Assembly (NCBI GenBank): GCA_021780695.1
Contig: JAJXYD010000008.1
Span: 1 to 64,000 of the forward strand
Reading direction: 5' to 3'
Length of the DNA: 64,000 nucleotides
From: Deltaproteobacteria bacterium
GTDB taxonomy: Bacteria; Desulfobacterota; Syntrophobacteria; Syntrophobacterales; Syntrophobacteraceae
Of the stretch, positions 9,864 through 19,324 are shown piece after piece. Position 1 is the stretch's first letter. Each line of letters starts with the position of its first letter. A program made the position numbers and the translations under genes. Under the pieces are notes generated by a model. It worked only from the letters and a program-made list of their open reading frames with translations, made no database searches and had not been told where the DNA came from.

Positions 9864-10583
9864 ATGCACCCCAAAGACATTCCCTTAAACGAAAGAATTA
9901 TCTTTGCTCTCGACGTTGATTCGGAGCAACAGGCAAAAGAACTTGTCGAGAGGCTCGAAACCCAGGTCCGTTTCTTTAAGATCGGACTCCAACTCTTTCT
10001 TTCGGCGGGATTCCCAATGGTTGAGTGGATAGCCCGGCGCGGCCACAAGGTAATGCTGGATTTAAAATTTTACGACATTCCCCAGACAGTCAAGCTGGCC
10101 GTTTCGCAACTTGGCCAAAGGGGGGTGACCTTTGCCACCGTCCACGGAAACGAACCTATAGTCAAAGCCGCGGCGGAGGCGGGTGCGCAAGGGATAAAGA
10201 TACTTGCCGTAACCGTATTAACAAGTTTTAGCAACGACGACATGGCTCAATTTTTCGGCTACCGGGGTAAAGTCGAAGACCTGGTGCTGGAGAGAGCCCG
10301 CCAGGCGATAGCCTCCGGAGCGGGGGGCGTAGTGGCCTCGGGGGCCGAAGCTTCCCGCCTGAGAAAAGAGTTGGGGGAAGACTTTTTGATAGTGACTCCG
10401 GGAATTCGCCCGGCCGGAGGCGAATCGGGCGATCAGAAACGGGTCGTAACGGCGGGGCGGGCCATAGCAGCCGGGGCCGACCATATCGTTGTGGGCCGAC
10501 CGGTAAGAGACGCCCCCTCCCCTCCGGCGGTAATCGAAGCAATGCACCAGGATATTGAAAGGGCTCTATCCGGAATTAGCTAA
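9864..10583 (+). CDS. pyrF: Orotidine 5'-phosphate decarboxylase
   Basis: A 239-residue cytoplasmic enzyme that converts OMP to UMP in the last step of pyrimidine synthesis. The N-terminal IIFALDV strand, the catalytic D66-x-K68-x-x-D71 in MLDLKFYDIPQT, and the C-terminal phosphate-binding VTPGIRP and DHIVVGRPV segments are all present at the usual spacing. The length fits bacterial PyrF. AAGGAGA lies close upstream of the ATG. No other pyrimidine gene is adjacent. Confidence 0.96.
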   Translation: MHPKDIPLNERIIFALDVDSEQQAKELVERLETQVRFFKIGLQLFLSAGFPMVEWIARRGHKVMLDLKFYDIPQTVKLAVSQLGQRGVTFATVHGNEPIVKAAAEAGAQGIKILAVTVLTSFSNDDMAQFFGYRGKVEDLVLERARQAIASGAGGVVASGAEASRLRKELGEDFLIVTPGIRPAGGESGDQKRVVTAGRAIAAGADHIVVGRPVRDAPSPPAVIEAMHQDIERALSGIS

Positions 10584-10643
10584 AGTGAGCCTTCCAGATT
10601 TCCGATTATTTTAGCAGGAATATTGTTTCCCGGGAGACTTCCG

Positions 10644-12590
10644 TTGGAAAATCAAAAGGCTTCGGAATCGATGGAAAAAGAGAAGTCGAAAAACTACCCC
10701 CAAAATCCCGGAGTTGCTCCGGAAAGAGAGGAGCAGGCCGGGGTCATCTACGAGATGCTTATAGAAAAGGGATATTTTGACGAACAACAACTCAAATATG
10801 CCAAAAGAGTACATTCAAAACTTACGGGAAATCAAACGCTAGTTCAGGTTCTGCAGGAGCTTAAGTACATAACTCCACAACAGCTCCGGGAAACCTTGTC
10901 GGTTAGCAGGGTCAACATCAAGCTGGGGGCCCTGCTTGTCGAGTTGGGGCTTATCAGCGCCCAGGCTCTGTCCACCGCGATAGGGTTGCAAAAAGGATCG
11001 GCCGTAAAGAAGTCCCTGGGCGAGGTACTGGTTGAAAACGGTCATATCGAGGAACGCAGCCTCATGGAAGTTCTTTCCTTCCAGTTGGGACTTACCTACT
11101 GCGAGCTCGATATCGCACACATGGACCCCAGCCTGCTGCGAAAAATTCCCTCAACTTGGTATGCCCTTCACCAGTTTCTGCCGGTCAGCAGGACAGGCGG
11201 ACACGTGAGGGTGGCCTTCGTCGATCCGCTCAATCCAGAGAGCCTGGAAGCGGCGGAAAAAATTTTCGGCAAGGTCAGGCAGGTACTGTGTTCAAAATCC
11301 CAGTTTAGCGAAATTCTAAAAATACTGGAAAATGAAGCCGTACAATTGAAATCGGGTAATTCCGACGAGAAATCAGCCGTCGGCGTTGTAAAAGGACTGA
11401 TCGAGGAGGCCTGGAACAGTGGCGCAAGCGATGTCCACATAGAACCCATGAGGGACAGGATACGGGTCCGGCTGCGCCTCGACGGCGTTCTGGTGCACTA
11501 CAAGGATCTCCCGTTGCAAATCGGGCCGGCCATAACAAGCCGTCTCAAGGTCATGGCCAAAGCGGACATAGCCGAGAGAAGACGTCACCAGGACGGCAGG
11601 ATACAGTATGAAGATCCTCTCACCAGGGCCACGCTGGACATGAGGGTTTCCTTCTATGTGACCGTTTGGGGGGAGAAGACGGTCCTGAGGCTGCTTGGAA
11701 GAAAAGGGCTTATCCTCAGAATAAACGAAATCGGGATGTATCCCAAGATGCTTGAACGATTCAAATTCGACGCGCTCGATATCCCTTTCGGCGTCATCCT
11801 GGTTACCGGCCCGACGGGGTCGGGGAAAACCACAACCCTCTACAGTGCAATCAATTATCTGGAAGGCATGGAAACCAGTATAATAACGGTGGAGGATCCG
11901 GTTGAATACATCGTAGACGGAATAGCCCAATGTTCGATAGACCCCAAAATAAACCTCACATTCGAAGAGAGCCTCAAGCATGTGGTAAGACAGGACCCGG
12001 ACATTATCGTGATAGGCGAAATCCGCGACCGCTTTTCGGCTGAAACCTGCATTCAGGCATCTCTTACCGGCCACAAGGTTATCAGCACCTTCCATACCGA
12101 GGACTCCATTGGGGGATTGATTCGCCTTCTTAATATGAACATCGAAGCCTTTCTGATCTCTTCGACCGTGGTCTGCGTGGTTGCTCAAAGGCTTCTTCGG
12201 AAAGTGTGCCCCAAATGCTCCGAAGACTATACTCCCCTGCCAGAGGATTTGCGCCGCCTGGGGTATGGGCCCAACGATACAAAGGGCCTGAAGTTTAAAA
12301 TGGGACGAGGCTGTTCCCAATGCCGCCATACCGGCTACAGCGGGCGAGTGGGCGTATTTGAACTGCTCGTTTTAAATGAACCGGTAAAAGACGCCATTCT
12401 GAACAAAAAGACATCCTACGACATAAGGCGAATCAGCACGGAAACATCGGGCCTTGTGACTCTTCTGGAGGATGGAATCATGAAAGCGGCCAACGGGTTG
12501 ACTTCGCTGCAGGAGATTTTCAGGTCACTGCCTCGCGTGATGAAGCCAAGACCGGTTCGGGAGCTAAGACGCCTCCTGGGTACGGAGTAG
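10644..12590 (+). CDS. GspE/PilB-type secretion or pilus-assembly ATPase
   Basis: A 648-residue hexameric ATPase of the type II secretion/type IV pilus family. The N-terminal half contains MshEN-like repeats (about residues 50-210), followed by the ATPase core with Walker A GPTGSGKTT (about 388-396), the Asp-box/Walker B PDIIVIGEIRD (about 451) and a His box. A four-cysteine zinc site CPKC (about 521) and CSQC (about 556) is typical of PilB/GspE. I place the start at a TTG with GGGAG seven bases before it; a TTG at 10623 and an ATG at 10671 are alternatives. The HDOD gene follows after five bases. No pilin or secretin genes are nearby, so the system it powers is not known. Confidence 0.88.
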   Translation: MENQKASESMEKEKSKNYPQNPGVAPEREEQAGVIYEMLIEKGYFDEQQLKYAKRVHSKLTGNQTLVQVLQELKYITPQQLRETLSVSRVNIKLGALLVELGLISAQALSTAIGLQKGSAVKKSLGEVLVENGHIEERSLMEVLSFQLGLTYCELDIAHMDPSLLRKIPSTWYALHQFLPVSRTGGHVRVAFVDPLNPESLEAAEKIFGKVRQVLCSKSQFSEILKILENEAVQLKSGNSDEKSAVGVVKGLIEEAWNSGASDVHIEPMRDRIRVRLRLDGVLVHYKDLPLQIGPAITSRLKVMAKADIAERRRHQDGRIQYEDPLTRATLDMRVSFYVTVWGEKTVLRLLGRKGLILRINEIGMYPKMLERFKFDALDIPFGVILVTGPTGSGKTTTLYSAINYLEGMETSIITVEDPVEYIVDGIAQCSIDPKINLTFEESLKHVVRQDPDIIVIGEIRDRFSAETCIQASLTGHKVISTFHTEDSIGGLIRLLNMNIEAFLISSTVVCVVAQRLLRKVCPKCSEDYTPLPEDLRRLGYGPNDTKGLKFKMGRGCSQCRHTGYSGRVGVFELLVLNEPVKDAILNKKTSYDIRRISTETSGLVTLLEDGIMKAANGLTSLQEIFRSLPRVMKPRPVRELRRLLGTE

Positions 12591-12595
12591 ATAGA

Positions 12596-13438
12596 ATGGA
12601 ACCCAAAAGCAGCTCACTATCAAGCATGGTGGAAGAATACGCGGCCTCCGAGACATTGAACCTGCCTATATTTCCCGGAGTGGCCCGCGAGTTGTATGCC
12701 AAGATAAAGGATCAAAACGCTTCGATAGAGGATATCGCGGCAATTGTGGGCAAGGATCAGGCCATGGCGGCCCAGATGCTAAAGCTTGCAAACTCGGCAT
12801 TTTTTGCAGGCCTAAACAAGGCGCGAACCATTAGAGAGTGCATCATGCGCCTGGGTGTAAGGCAGGTCTACAACTGCCTTGTCGCCGGTTCCCAGAAGGA
12901 TTTCTATGCCTCGCGCGATCCTGTTATAGGCAAGCACCTGGCCACGCTCTGGCAACACGCCCTGGCAACGGCAAAGGGGTCGCAGTGGCTTCTGCGCAAA
13001 ACCGGATACGCCGAGGTAGCCGAGGAAGGATTTCTCGCCGGCCTTTTCCACGATATCGGCAAGCTGCTTCTCCTAAAGGTCTTTGAGACCATAAGGGCCG
13101 AAAGAAAAGAGATCACGCTCTCAGAGCCCTTCCTGCTCGAAATCCTCGACTTTATGCACGTCGAGCAGGGTTATACCTTCATGAAGGGCTGGAACATGCC
13201 CACGGTGTACTGCGATGTGGAAAAACACCACCACGATGAAGATATCCAAAACGCGGACGCGCTTTCACTCGTAGTGCGCATAGTCGATCGCGTATGCGCC
13301 AAATGCGGGTGCGGCTTCAAACACGACCCCACGATTTTTCCGGCGACTCTGCCCGAAGCAGCGGCATTGTCTGTAAAAGAAATCGTATTGGCCGAACTTG
13401 AGGTGTTGATCGAAGACAGTAACGACCTGCCTCTATAG
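12596..13438 (+). CDS. HDOD domain signalling protein
   Basis: A 280-residue protein with an HDOD domain over most of its length (about 20-220), a degenerate relative of the HD phosphohydrolase fold that usually acts as a regulatory scaffold. The segment LPIFPGVARELYAKIKD and the later GFLAGLFHDIGKLLLLK are the recognisable parts. The HD pair is present in LFHDIGK, unlike in some HDOD proteins, but the remaining metal ligands are not clearly complete. The ribosome binding site GGAG overlaps the end of the preceding ATPase gene, so the two are probably co-translated and may work together in controlling pilus or secretion activity. That link is inference. Confidence 0.85.
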   Translation: MEPKSSSLSSMVEEYAASETLNLPIFPGVARELYAKIKDQNASIEDIAAIVGKDQAMAAQMLKLANSAFFAGLNKARTIRECIMRLGVRQVYNCLVAGSQKDFYASRDPVIGKHLATLWQHALATAKGSQWLLRKTGYAEVAEEGFLAGLFHDIGKLLLLKVFETIRAERKEITLSEPFLLEILDFMHVEQGYTFMKGWNMPTVYCDVEKHHHDEDIQNADALSLVVRIVDRVCAKCGCGFKHDPTIFPATLPEAAALSVKEIVLAELEVLIEDSNDLPL

Positions 13439-13444
13439 TTGGGA

Positions 13445-13584
13445 CAATGGTTGATTTAGGTTTACGCGAAGGCGCGAAAAAAGAGATCAAAGAAACACAA
13501 TAGGAAAGGTGTCCGGATTGACCTGAGCGATCCAGGCTTTAATTAGCCCTGGCAGACCGGTCCGAAATCGCAGTTTTTGCGGGT
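13445..13584 (+). repeat. Dispersed ~140-bp repeat, copy B
   Basis: Second copy of the repeat found at 1-122 (opposite strand) and 36222-36363. Compared with copy C the match continues past AATTAGCC to GGTCCGAAATCGC..TTTTTGCGGGT. It begins only a few bases after the HDOD stop codon. It contains a short inverted repeat, CCTG-AGCGATC-CAGG. Confidence 0.9.
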
Positions 13585-13628
13585 GCAGACAGTTGGCAAC
13601 CATGCTTGTGGCGGGCACTTCTCTTACC

Positions 13629-13934
13629 TTAATTACCGGGGGTTGCACGCGGGCCAGGGGAGACACTTCGAGGCAAGGGATAGTATAGAGGCATGTTTTC
13701 TAACATTTTCCAGGAATTATACTCTTTTTCCTTTTCCTCCTCATTTTCTCTTCGCATCTTTTCATCCAGCCGAGGATCGGTGGAATAGGTTATGCTGTCT
13801 TTTGTTTCAACGCGATCGGCGAGGAGCACGCCCCGAGATAAACAAAGGCAATTATGGGAACCCATAGGGCCCAACAAGCCGTAGAGGGCAAGAAGCACCA
13901 CGGAAACGAGCACGAAAAAGGCGCTGGCCTTCAT
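13629..13934 (-). CDS. Small membrane-anchored protein of unknown function
   Basis: A 101-residue protein that I do not recognise. Residues 4-22 are hydrophobic (a signal peptide or single membrane anchor); the middle is strongly charged (DEKMRRENEEEKEKEYNSWK) and the end is proline-rich. GGAG lies eight bases before the ATG, which supports it as a real gene. It follows the 159-residue unknown gene on the same strand after about 30 bases, so they may be co-expressed. Confidence 0.55.
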   Translation of the reverse strand: MKASAFFVLVSVVLLALYGLLGPMGSHNCLCLSRGVLLADRVETKDSITYSTDPRLDEKMRRENEEEKEKEYNSWKMLENMPLYYPLPRSVSPGPRATPGN

Positions 13935-13965
13935 ACGTTTTCTCCGCGTAAAAGGGGCACAAAGC

Positions 13966-14445
13966 TCACACGTAGTCGCCGCGCTTAAACTTCAAGGACT
14001 CCATGTATGCGGTTACCTTGGTTTCCTCGGCCAGATCCCTTAAGGGCGAATCGGCGGGAAGACCGCTCATTTTATCGTCCAAGCCAGCGGCCTGACTATT
14101 TATCTGTTCGATAAGCGAGTTGATTTCCTTGGGGGATTTGGACGTATTAAGCGCCTGCCGCAAAGAATCCAACCCATCGTATATGGAGCTAAGAGAGGAA
14201 ACAGTGCGGGAGCTGGGCGAGGTCTCGGAGAAACTGGGCATAATGGCCTGGGTGCCATATATCCCCGCCAGGGCACCAGGGCCGCTAACGGCGCTACTCT
14301 GCCCATCGGTCTGCCCGGCGGCTCCAACTTCCTTTTGGAGAAACGTTGCAAAGGCGTCCGCACCACCCTGGCCCCCTTTTACCGCCTGCCCGGCCTGGGC
14401 GCTATCCTCAACAGCCTGGGTAACGACAGTTTGATCTATTTTCAT
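13966..14445 (-). CDS. Unknown soluble protein, low-complexity N-terminus
   Basis: A 159-residue protein without membrane segments. The N-terminal half is rich in G, A, Q and S and probably disordered; the C-terminal half is helical (SSIYDGLDSLRQALNT, PKEINSLIEQINSQAAGLDD) and ends in a conserved-looking ESLKFKRGDYV. The composition resembles small type III-exported flagellar or hook-associated proteins, but there are no flagellar genes nearby, so I do not assign a function. The good ATG and the adjacent downstream small gene suggest a two-gene unit. Confidence 0.6.
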   Translation of the reverse strand: MKIDQTVVTQAVEDSAQAGQAVKGGQGGADAFATFLQKEVGAAGQTDGQSSAVSGPGALAGIYGTQAIMPSFSETSPSSRTVSSLSSIYDGLDSLRQALNTSKSPKEINSLIEQINSQAAGLDDKMSGLPADSPLRDLAEETKVTAYMESLKFKRGDYV

Positions 14446-14588
14446 AGCAATCCACTCCAGTGATCGGTGCGTTGCAATAGGTTAGCAAATAGGAGCTTTA
14501 CCGATCAGTAAATTATGCAATTTTTTTGCCATACGAATCGAGTCCGGATAAGCAGGGGGAAATGGAGTTTGAACTCTAGAAGGCATCT

Positions 14589-15452
14589 CTAATCACCATT
14601 TTGGCGGCAACATTTTCCAGTCGATAGACTTTTCTGCCGATCTGTTTTTAACGGCATGCGCAGAAGGGCCGTGGTCCCTTCGGCTGACCTTTCCAGGCAG
14701 ACTTCAAAGCCGTGGGGCAAAAGCAGCCGCCTTGCCGCATAGAGGCCAAACCCCAGAGGAGGGTCGCAGGAAGCGGTCTTGTTTTCAGAGGATTGCCAAT
14801 TGGAGACAAAGAGGTCGAAGCAGGCATCCGGGCTTACTCCCTCAGGCAGTCCGCAACCCGAGTCGGTGACTTTTACCGTTATTTCCCCCTCATCCATGGA
14901 AGTCTCCACGATCAGCTCCTTTTTCACCGATGTTCGAAGGGCTTTTACGCCATTTTCGAAAAGGTGGAAGATGGCGGGCACCATGTCTTTTCCGGGGGCT
15001 TTTATGTGAGGAAGATTACCGGCAAGACGCAACTCGCATTTAACGTGATGTTTAAAGAAAAGATCGGCGTGGAACAATTTGACTATTCTTGTCACAAGGG
15101 CATTGATATCAATCTCGGTTCCATGCTGGTCAATTTCATAGAGTTGCATGAATTCCTGCAGATCGCCGGCAAGATTATAGATCTGCCGGCGCATCTGGGT
15201 AAGGCGTCTGCGCTGCTTTTCAACAAGAGCGCTCCACTCTTCACTTTCGCCTGAATTATTCTTAAAGATTCTTTCCTGAGCTTCGAGACCGGACAGCAGC
15301 ATCTCAGCCAGCATCGTAAGGTTTTGGAGGGGGCCATTGGCGTTATGGACAAACCCCTGGACAAACTTGCCCGAATAATTGCGGCGGTCCTTTTCAAACA
15401 GTGCGCCAAGGTACTGTTGCTCAGAGGTTTTCATTTCCCCGGACTGATCCAT
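14589..15452 (-). CDS. Sensor histidine kinase, soluble
   Basis: A 287-residue kinase without membrane segments or an obvious sensor domain. H36 in FVHNANGPLQNL is the probable phosphoacceptor; the usual H-E/D pair is H-N here. The ATPase domain has the N box (LFENGVKAL), G1 (VTDSGCGLPEG) and G2 (LGFGLYAARRLL) motifs. It should autophosphorylate and pass phosphate to one of the two response regulators just upstream on the same strand. Input probably comes through a partner protein. The gene starts 53 bases after the HD-GYP regulator gene ends. Confidence 0.85.
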   Translation of the reverse strand: MDQSGEMKTSEQQYLGALFEKDRRNYSGKFVQGFVHNANGPLQNLTMLAEMLLSGLEAQERIFKNNSGESEEWSALVEKQRRRLTQMRRQIYNLAGDLQEFMQLYEIDQHGTEIDINALVTRIVKLFHADLFFKHHVKCELRLAGNLPHIKAPGKDMVPAIFHLFENGVKALRTSVKKELIVETSMDEGEITVKVTDSGCGLPEGVSPDACFDLFVSNWQSSENKTASCDPPLGFGLYAARRLLLPHGFEVCLERSAEGTTALLRMPLKTDRQKSLSTGKCCRQNGD

Positions 15453-15505
15453 GAAAGAGGTGCTCCCAGCAGCTTCGGGGTTACCGAAGGCAATGCGTAT
15501 TATGG

Positions 15506-17020
15506 TTATTTATCGCCGTTTTTCCCCATTTTTTGCGCAACATGGACAAAAGCATCCACTACTTCCGGATCAAACTGTCTGCCCCTATTTTTGACAAGCT
15601 CGGCAAGCGATTCATCCATAGACATAGCATCCCGGTAGGCCCTTTTAGACGTCATGGCGTCAAAAGCATCGGCTACTGTCACTATTCTGGCGATCAAAGA
15701 GATTTGGGTGCCTCTAAGACCGTCGGGATACCCATCCCCGTCCCACCTTTCGTGATGATGCCTGATGATGGTGCGTTCCTCCGGGCTCAATCCGAGTTCG
15801 GAGACGATGGTATCTCCGATGACCGGGTGTTTTTTGACCAGTTCGTACTCTTGGGCCGTAAGCGGTCCGGGTTTAGTCAGGATGCTGTCCTGAATGCCGA
15901 TTTTTCCGATATCGTGCAGATAGCCCGCGGTTCGAAGCGACTCGATCTGAGCGCTCGTACAACCCATCGTTTCGGCGACTTTAATAGCGTAGCGCGTAAC
16001 TCTTTCAGAGTGTTTTCCCGTGTAGAGGTCTTTAGCTTCAAGGGCATTAACAAGGGATCTCAATATGCCGTAGAAGTTGCTTATAAGGCTTTCGTAGAGC
16101 GCCATATTCTCTACGGCCAAGGAGGCCTTTTTTATGAGAAAGTCAAACAAACGCCTTTCTTCTTCGGGCAGGGGCCGAGAGTCTTTTGTGTGAAAGGCAA
16201 CCAGCAGGCCGAAAGGTTCACCGCGGATTCGCATCGGCCAGCAGGACAGGGGCTGGTCCCAGTGAATACCATTTTCAAAAAACCGCGGGAGCTCTTCGGG
16301 GCCAAACAAGACATGGTTTTTGTCGCCGGTAAGAAGTTCGCGCACGCAGTCCTGGCGGATCTCGATTTTTGGGAACCACGCTTCTTCAGGCCCCCAGCCC
16401 GAGCGGGCCATACCAACAAGACAGCCATTGTCGTCGGGGGCCAGGTAAAAGGCCACCTTTTGGACCGATTGGAGAGAGGAGGCGAGCTCAACGATTCTGG
16501 GGTACAAATCCTCGCTGGAGCGGATTTCGTCAATTTCGCGGGATATGCGAAAAAGCCTTGTCTGCTCGCTGACCGTGCTTTCAAGCTTCCGGTTGACCTC
16601 TTCGAGTTCCTTTCTGGCCTGAACTTCGAGCCTCAGGCTTATATTTTGCTCCAGGAGCCGGCGTTCTTTTGTGATGCGCTGCAAAGTGAGGGCAACGTCT
16701 TGGAGGGTGAAAGGCTTGGTGAGAAAATCGGAGGCCCCCTGCCTCATGGCCATGATCGTATAATCCATGGTAGGAAACCCGCTCATCATTACCACCGGGA
16801 GTCCATGATCGTTATCTTTCATAGCGGAAAGCAGCTGAAGGCCGTCGATATCGGGCAGACGAAGATCGACAAAGGCGCAGTCAAAGGCCTCCTCTCCTAT
16901 AGCGCCCATGGCTTCCCGGCCCGAGAGGCAGGCACGCACCCGCTCATGTCCAAGACGCTGCAGGCATTCCTGCAAGAGCTCACCGAGCATCGTATCGTCT
17001 TCCACGATTAATATTTTCAT
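15506..17020 (-). CDS. Response regulator with GAF and HD-GYP domains
   Basis: A 504-residue protein: receiver domain (1-120, phosphoacceptor D52, with K in FLTKPF), a coiled-coil linker, a GAF domain (about 170-310) and a C-terminal HD-GYP phosphodiesterase (about 320-490) with YLHDIGKIGI, IRHHHERWDGDGYPDGL and other metal-binding residues intact. It should hydrolyse cyclic di-GMP when phosphorylated or when GAF binds its ligand. It overlaps the upstream regulator gene by four bases (ATGA), so the pair is translationally coupled and the following histidine kinase gene completes the unit. Confidence 0.92.
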   Translation of the reverse strand: MKILIVEDDTMLGELLQECLQRLGHERVRACLSGREAMGAIGEEAFDCAFVDLRLPDIDGLQLLSAMKDNDHGLPVVMMSGFPTMDYTIMAMRQGASDFLTKPFTLQDVALTLQRITKERRLLEQNISLRLEVQARKELEEVNRKLESTVSEQTRLFRISREIDEIRSSEDLYPRIVELASSLQSVQKVAFYLAPDDNGCLVGMARSGWGPEEAWFPKIEIRQDCVRELLTGDKNHVLFGPEELPRFFENGIHWDQPLSCWPMRIRGEPFGLLVAFHTKDSRPLPEEERRLFDFLIKKASLAVENMALYESLISNFYGILRSLVNALEAKDLYTGKHSERVTRYAIKVAETMGCTSAQIESLRTAGYLHDIGKIGIQDSILTKPGPLTAQEYELVKKHPVIGDTIVSELGLSPEERTIIRHHHERWDGDGYPDGLRGTQISLIARIVTVADAFDAMTSKRAYRDAMSMDESLAELVKNRGRQFDPEVVDAFVHVAQKMGKNGDK

Positions 17021-17712
17021 AATCGTCCCGACTCAATCCTGCTAACGATAAGCTGTTTGAGTCTATCGAGTTCAGAATCCGAGATTATGCCGTCTCGTTT
17101 GAGCCCCTTTAGGGCTTCGAGGGCAGAGATAGCCCGGTTGGGGTTTCCAAGGGGCTTTTCGAGGAAAGCATCGGGTCTAAACTTGGACAGTTCCGCCTGC
17201 AAGGACCCACCCATGGGAACTCCCGGGGCCGCGTAGCCCGGGCCGTTTCCAGACTGGCTACCCTCAAGGGAACAAATTCTTCTTTGCAAATTTTCAATTT
17301 CCAGAAGTAGTCCAGCCCTTTCCTTATAAGCCTTGACCCGGTCGACGGCATTTCGGATGGTCACCCCCACCTGCTCCATCATAAAGGGCTTCTGAATATA
17401 GTCATAGGCGCCCAGTCTCAAGGCCTGAATGGCGGATTCAAGACTGCCAAAACCCGTTATCAAAATACAAAGGATATGAGGATAGAACGTTCTGACCTGC
17501 CGCAGCAGCGTCAACCCATCCATGCGGGGCATATTCAGGTCCGAGATAAGGATATCGAAATCATTTGCGGCCAGCTGCTCGATAGCGGCAAGGCCATCGG
17601 GGGCAAGCTCTACGGCGGCATCAGCCTGTTCGACCGTTTCGGCAAGAATTTCGAGAAAAACTTCGTCATCATCGGCCACGAGGACGCGTACGACCGTTTC
17701 ATGTTTTTCCAT
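17017..17712 (-). CDS. Response regulator with C-terminal SHOCT-like segment
   Basis: A 231-residue protein with a complete receiver domain (acidic pocket ADDDEV, phosphoacceptor D58, lysine in YIQKPF). There is no DNA-binding or enzymatic output domain; instead a short coiled coil, a glycine/proline-rich linker and a C-terminal ALEALKGLKRDGIISDSELD segment resembling SHOCT, a small oligomerisation motif. It probably signals by protein contact. It is first in a three-gene minus-strand unit with the HD-GYP regulator and the kinase. Confidence 0.87.
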   Translation of the reverse strand: MEKHETVVRVLVADDDEVFLEILAETVEQADAAVELAPDGLAAIEQLAANDFDILISDLNMPRMDGLTLLRQVRTFYPHILCILITGFGSLESAIQALRLGAYDYIQKPFMMEQVGVTIRNAVDRVKAYKERAGLLLEIENLQRRICSLEGSQSGNGPGYAAPGVPMGGSLQAELSKFRPDAFLEKPLGNPNRAISALEALKGLKRDGIISDSELDRLKQLIVSRIESGRL

Positions 17713-17770
17713 AATTTAGGCTCAATCTACCATAACGTCTTGCTCTTTGTCATTAACTACAATCAGGCAG

Positions 17771-18391
17771 CTATTGCTGCTCCCCGGCCTGCTCTTTTTT
17801 TTCCTCTTCGAGGTGTTGGGCCAGATAGCCCGCAAATTTTTCGGCCAGGCAATCGGCCAGTATATGGCATCTCTGGGCGGGAGCACCCACAATGGTATTC
17901 CAGGTAAGATCGATATCAGGGCCGGGTTCGGACCAGGCACTCTGTTTAATATCCCAGAGAAGCTGCCCGCTTGCGGCATCAAGGATGCGGATGCGCACGA
18001 CAAGCCTTGTAGGCAGGCCTCCCGATCCGTCCATGAGATAGAGCAGGGAAGGCACAATGGCCAGGGTGCACCCCCGCTTTCTGGCATACCATAAGGCCTG
18101 GGCATCAGAGCTTACCACAGTATCAATGAGACGGATGTGGGCAAAGGGGCTTCTTTGAAGCAGTCTGGCCTGATAAGCGTTTGTCACCATCGGAGCATCC
18201 GCGGCGATCTCGAGCGGAGCGCTAAAGACAAACATGCAGGCGTTGTCCAGCGAATGTTGCAAGACGGAGGCCTGGGAAAAGACGTCGATGGAGCTTTCCA
18301 CCGGCTGTGGTGAATTGGCCTTAAGTTGCGTCATGCAGCCCGCCGTGGCGCAGGCCGCGAACAGAAGAAAAATTGCCGCTCCAATACGCAT
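17771..18391 (-). CDS. Lipoprotein of unknown function
   Basis: A 206-residue protein with a lipoprotein signal peptide: MRIGAAIFLLFAACATAGC, lipobox cysteine at residue 19. The mature part has an alternating alpha/beta pattern, including QALWYARKRGCTLAIVPSLL and LVVRIRILDAASGQLLWDIK, reminiscent of periplasmic proteins that assemble around envelope complexes, and ends in a charged E/K/Q tail. AAGGTGA upstream fixes the ATG at 18391; the open frame extends 14 codons further. It lies 58 bases before the response regulator gene and may belong to the same transcript. Confidence 0.72.
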   Translation of the reverse strand: MRIGAAIFLLFAACATAGCMTQLKANSPQPVESSIDVFSQASVLQHSLDNACMFVFSAPLEIAADAPMVTNAYQARLLQRSPFAHIRLIDTVVSSDAQALWYARKRGCTLAIVPSLLYLMDGSGGLPTRLVVRIRILDAASGQLLWDIKQSAWSEPGPDIDLTWNTIVGAPAQRCHILADCLAEKFAGYLAQHLEEEKKEQAGEQQ

Positions 18392-19324
18392 GGCTAAATC
18401 ACCTTCATTTTTTCCGCGGCTCTGACGATCCATAAGAACTGGGAACTCCTCCCACCCAATGCAGCCATGGGGAAAGCGATCGGGTTGGCTTTTGGCGCCC
18501 GGGAGCGTTCCCGCGCTCCGCGGTGCAATCCTTAGTATTATAGAGCAAATCGGTTTTTGATTAAAACTTCTTTAATAAAAAATTATAAGCGCACCGTTTA
18601 GCAATCCGCTATGGCAAAAAGGCCGGCTCCAGCGGCCAAAGAGCATCAACTATTTGCCTATCACTTACCGGCGCCGGAGTTTGTCGGGGCGGGTCTGTAA
18701 GGGGTATGATTCGGACAGAAAAATAAATCAAGTATGACATCCACGGCAGAGTTATGATAATGAAAGGAGTGGACGAAGTCGCCAAGGCGGCCAGGGCCGA
18801 ACGCGGCCCCGCAGGGCCGGGGAAAACCCGGCTATACTCTTGGGGAAACCCGAGCGCCAGCGGCCCCAGGCAGGAGCGGGTGACAAAAAAAGACGGCTCG
18901 TATGGGAAGATGGACACAATAAAAAAACGTACTGAGAAGGCAGACCTTGTGAGAGAGGACCGGAGACCGTTAGGCTTCAACATGGAAGCCCCCAAATACG
19001 GTGACCCAGTCTGGAAGGGTGAAATCGGCCCCTCGAAGGTGGCGGGCTTTGCACTCCAGAACGTCGCAAAGGCAGCCTCTTATTTTCCGGCTTCCGAGGT
19101 CAGGATAGCTCCGATACAGAGCAAAGACCTCGACAGTCACGCCATTTGCGGCGCAAGTTCGGGAGGGATGGGCGATATGTAAATCGAGGGATAGGCCACC
19201 CTGAGAAAAAAAGCGGATCTGCTGCGCCCCAAAAAAGATAAGTGCCCAGCCAGGTTTTTGATATTATAATAACCAATCATACATACTGAAAAAGATCGGT
19301 ATAAACCAATCAAGAAGGACTAAC
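18392..19324. other. Region between the lipoprotein and RRM genes; one doubtful ORF
   Basis: About 930 bases. A plus-strand frame at 18754-19182 (142 codons) has coding-like composition but no motif I recognise and no clear ribosome binding site; an overlapping minus-strand frame is equally undecided. The stretch 18790-18890 is very GC-rich with several short hairpins (GGGCCGGGGAAAACCCGG, GGGGAAACCC), so an RNA is conceivable. A TATAAT sequence at 19265-19270 is a possible -10 element for the RRM gene. Confidence 0.3.
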
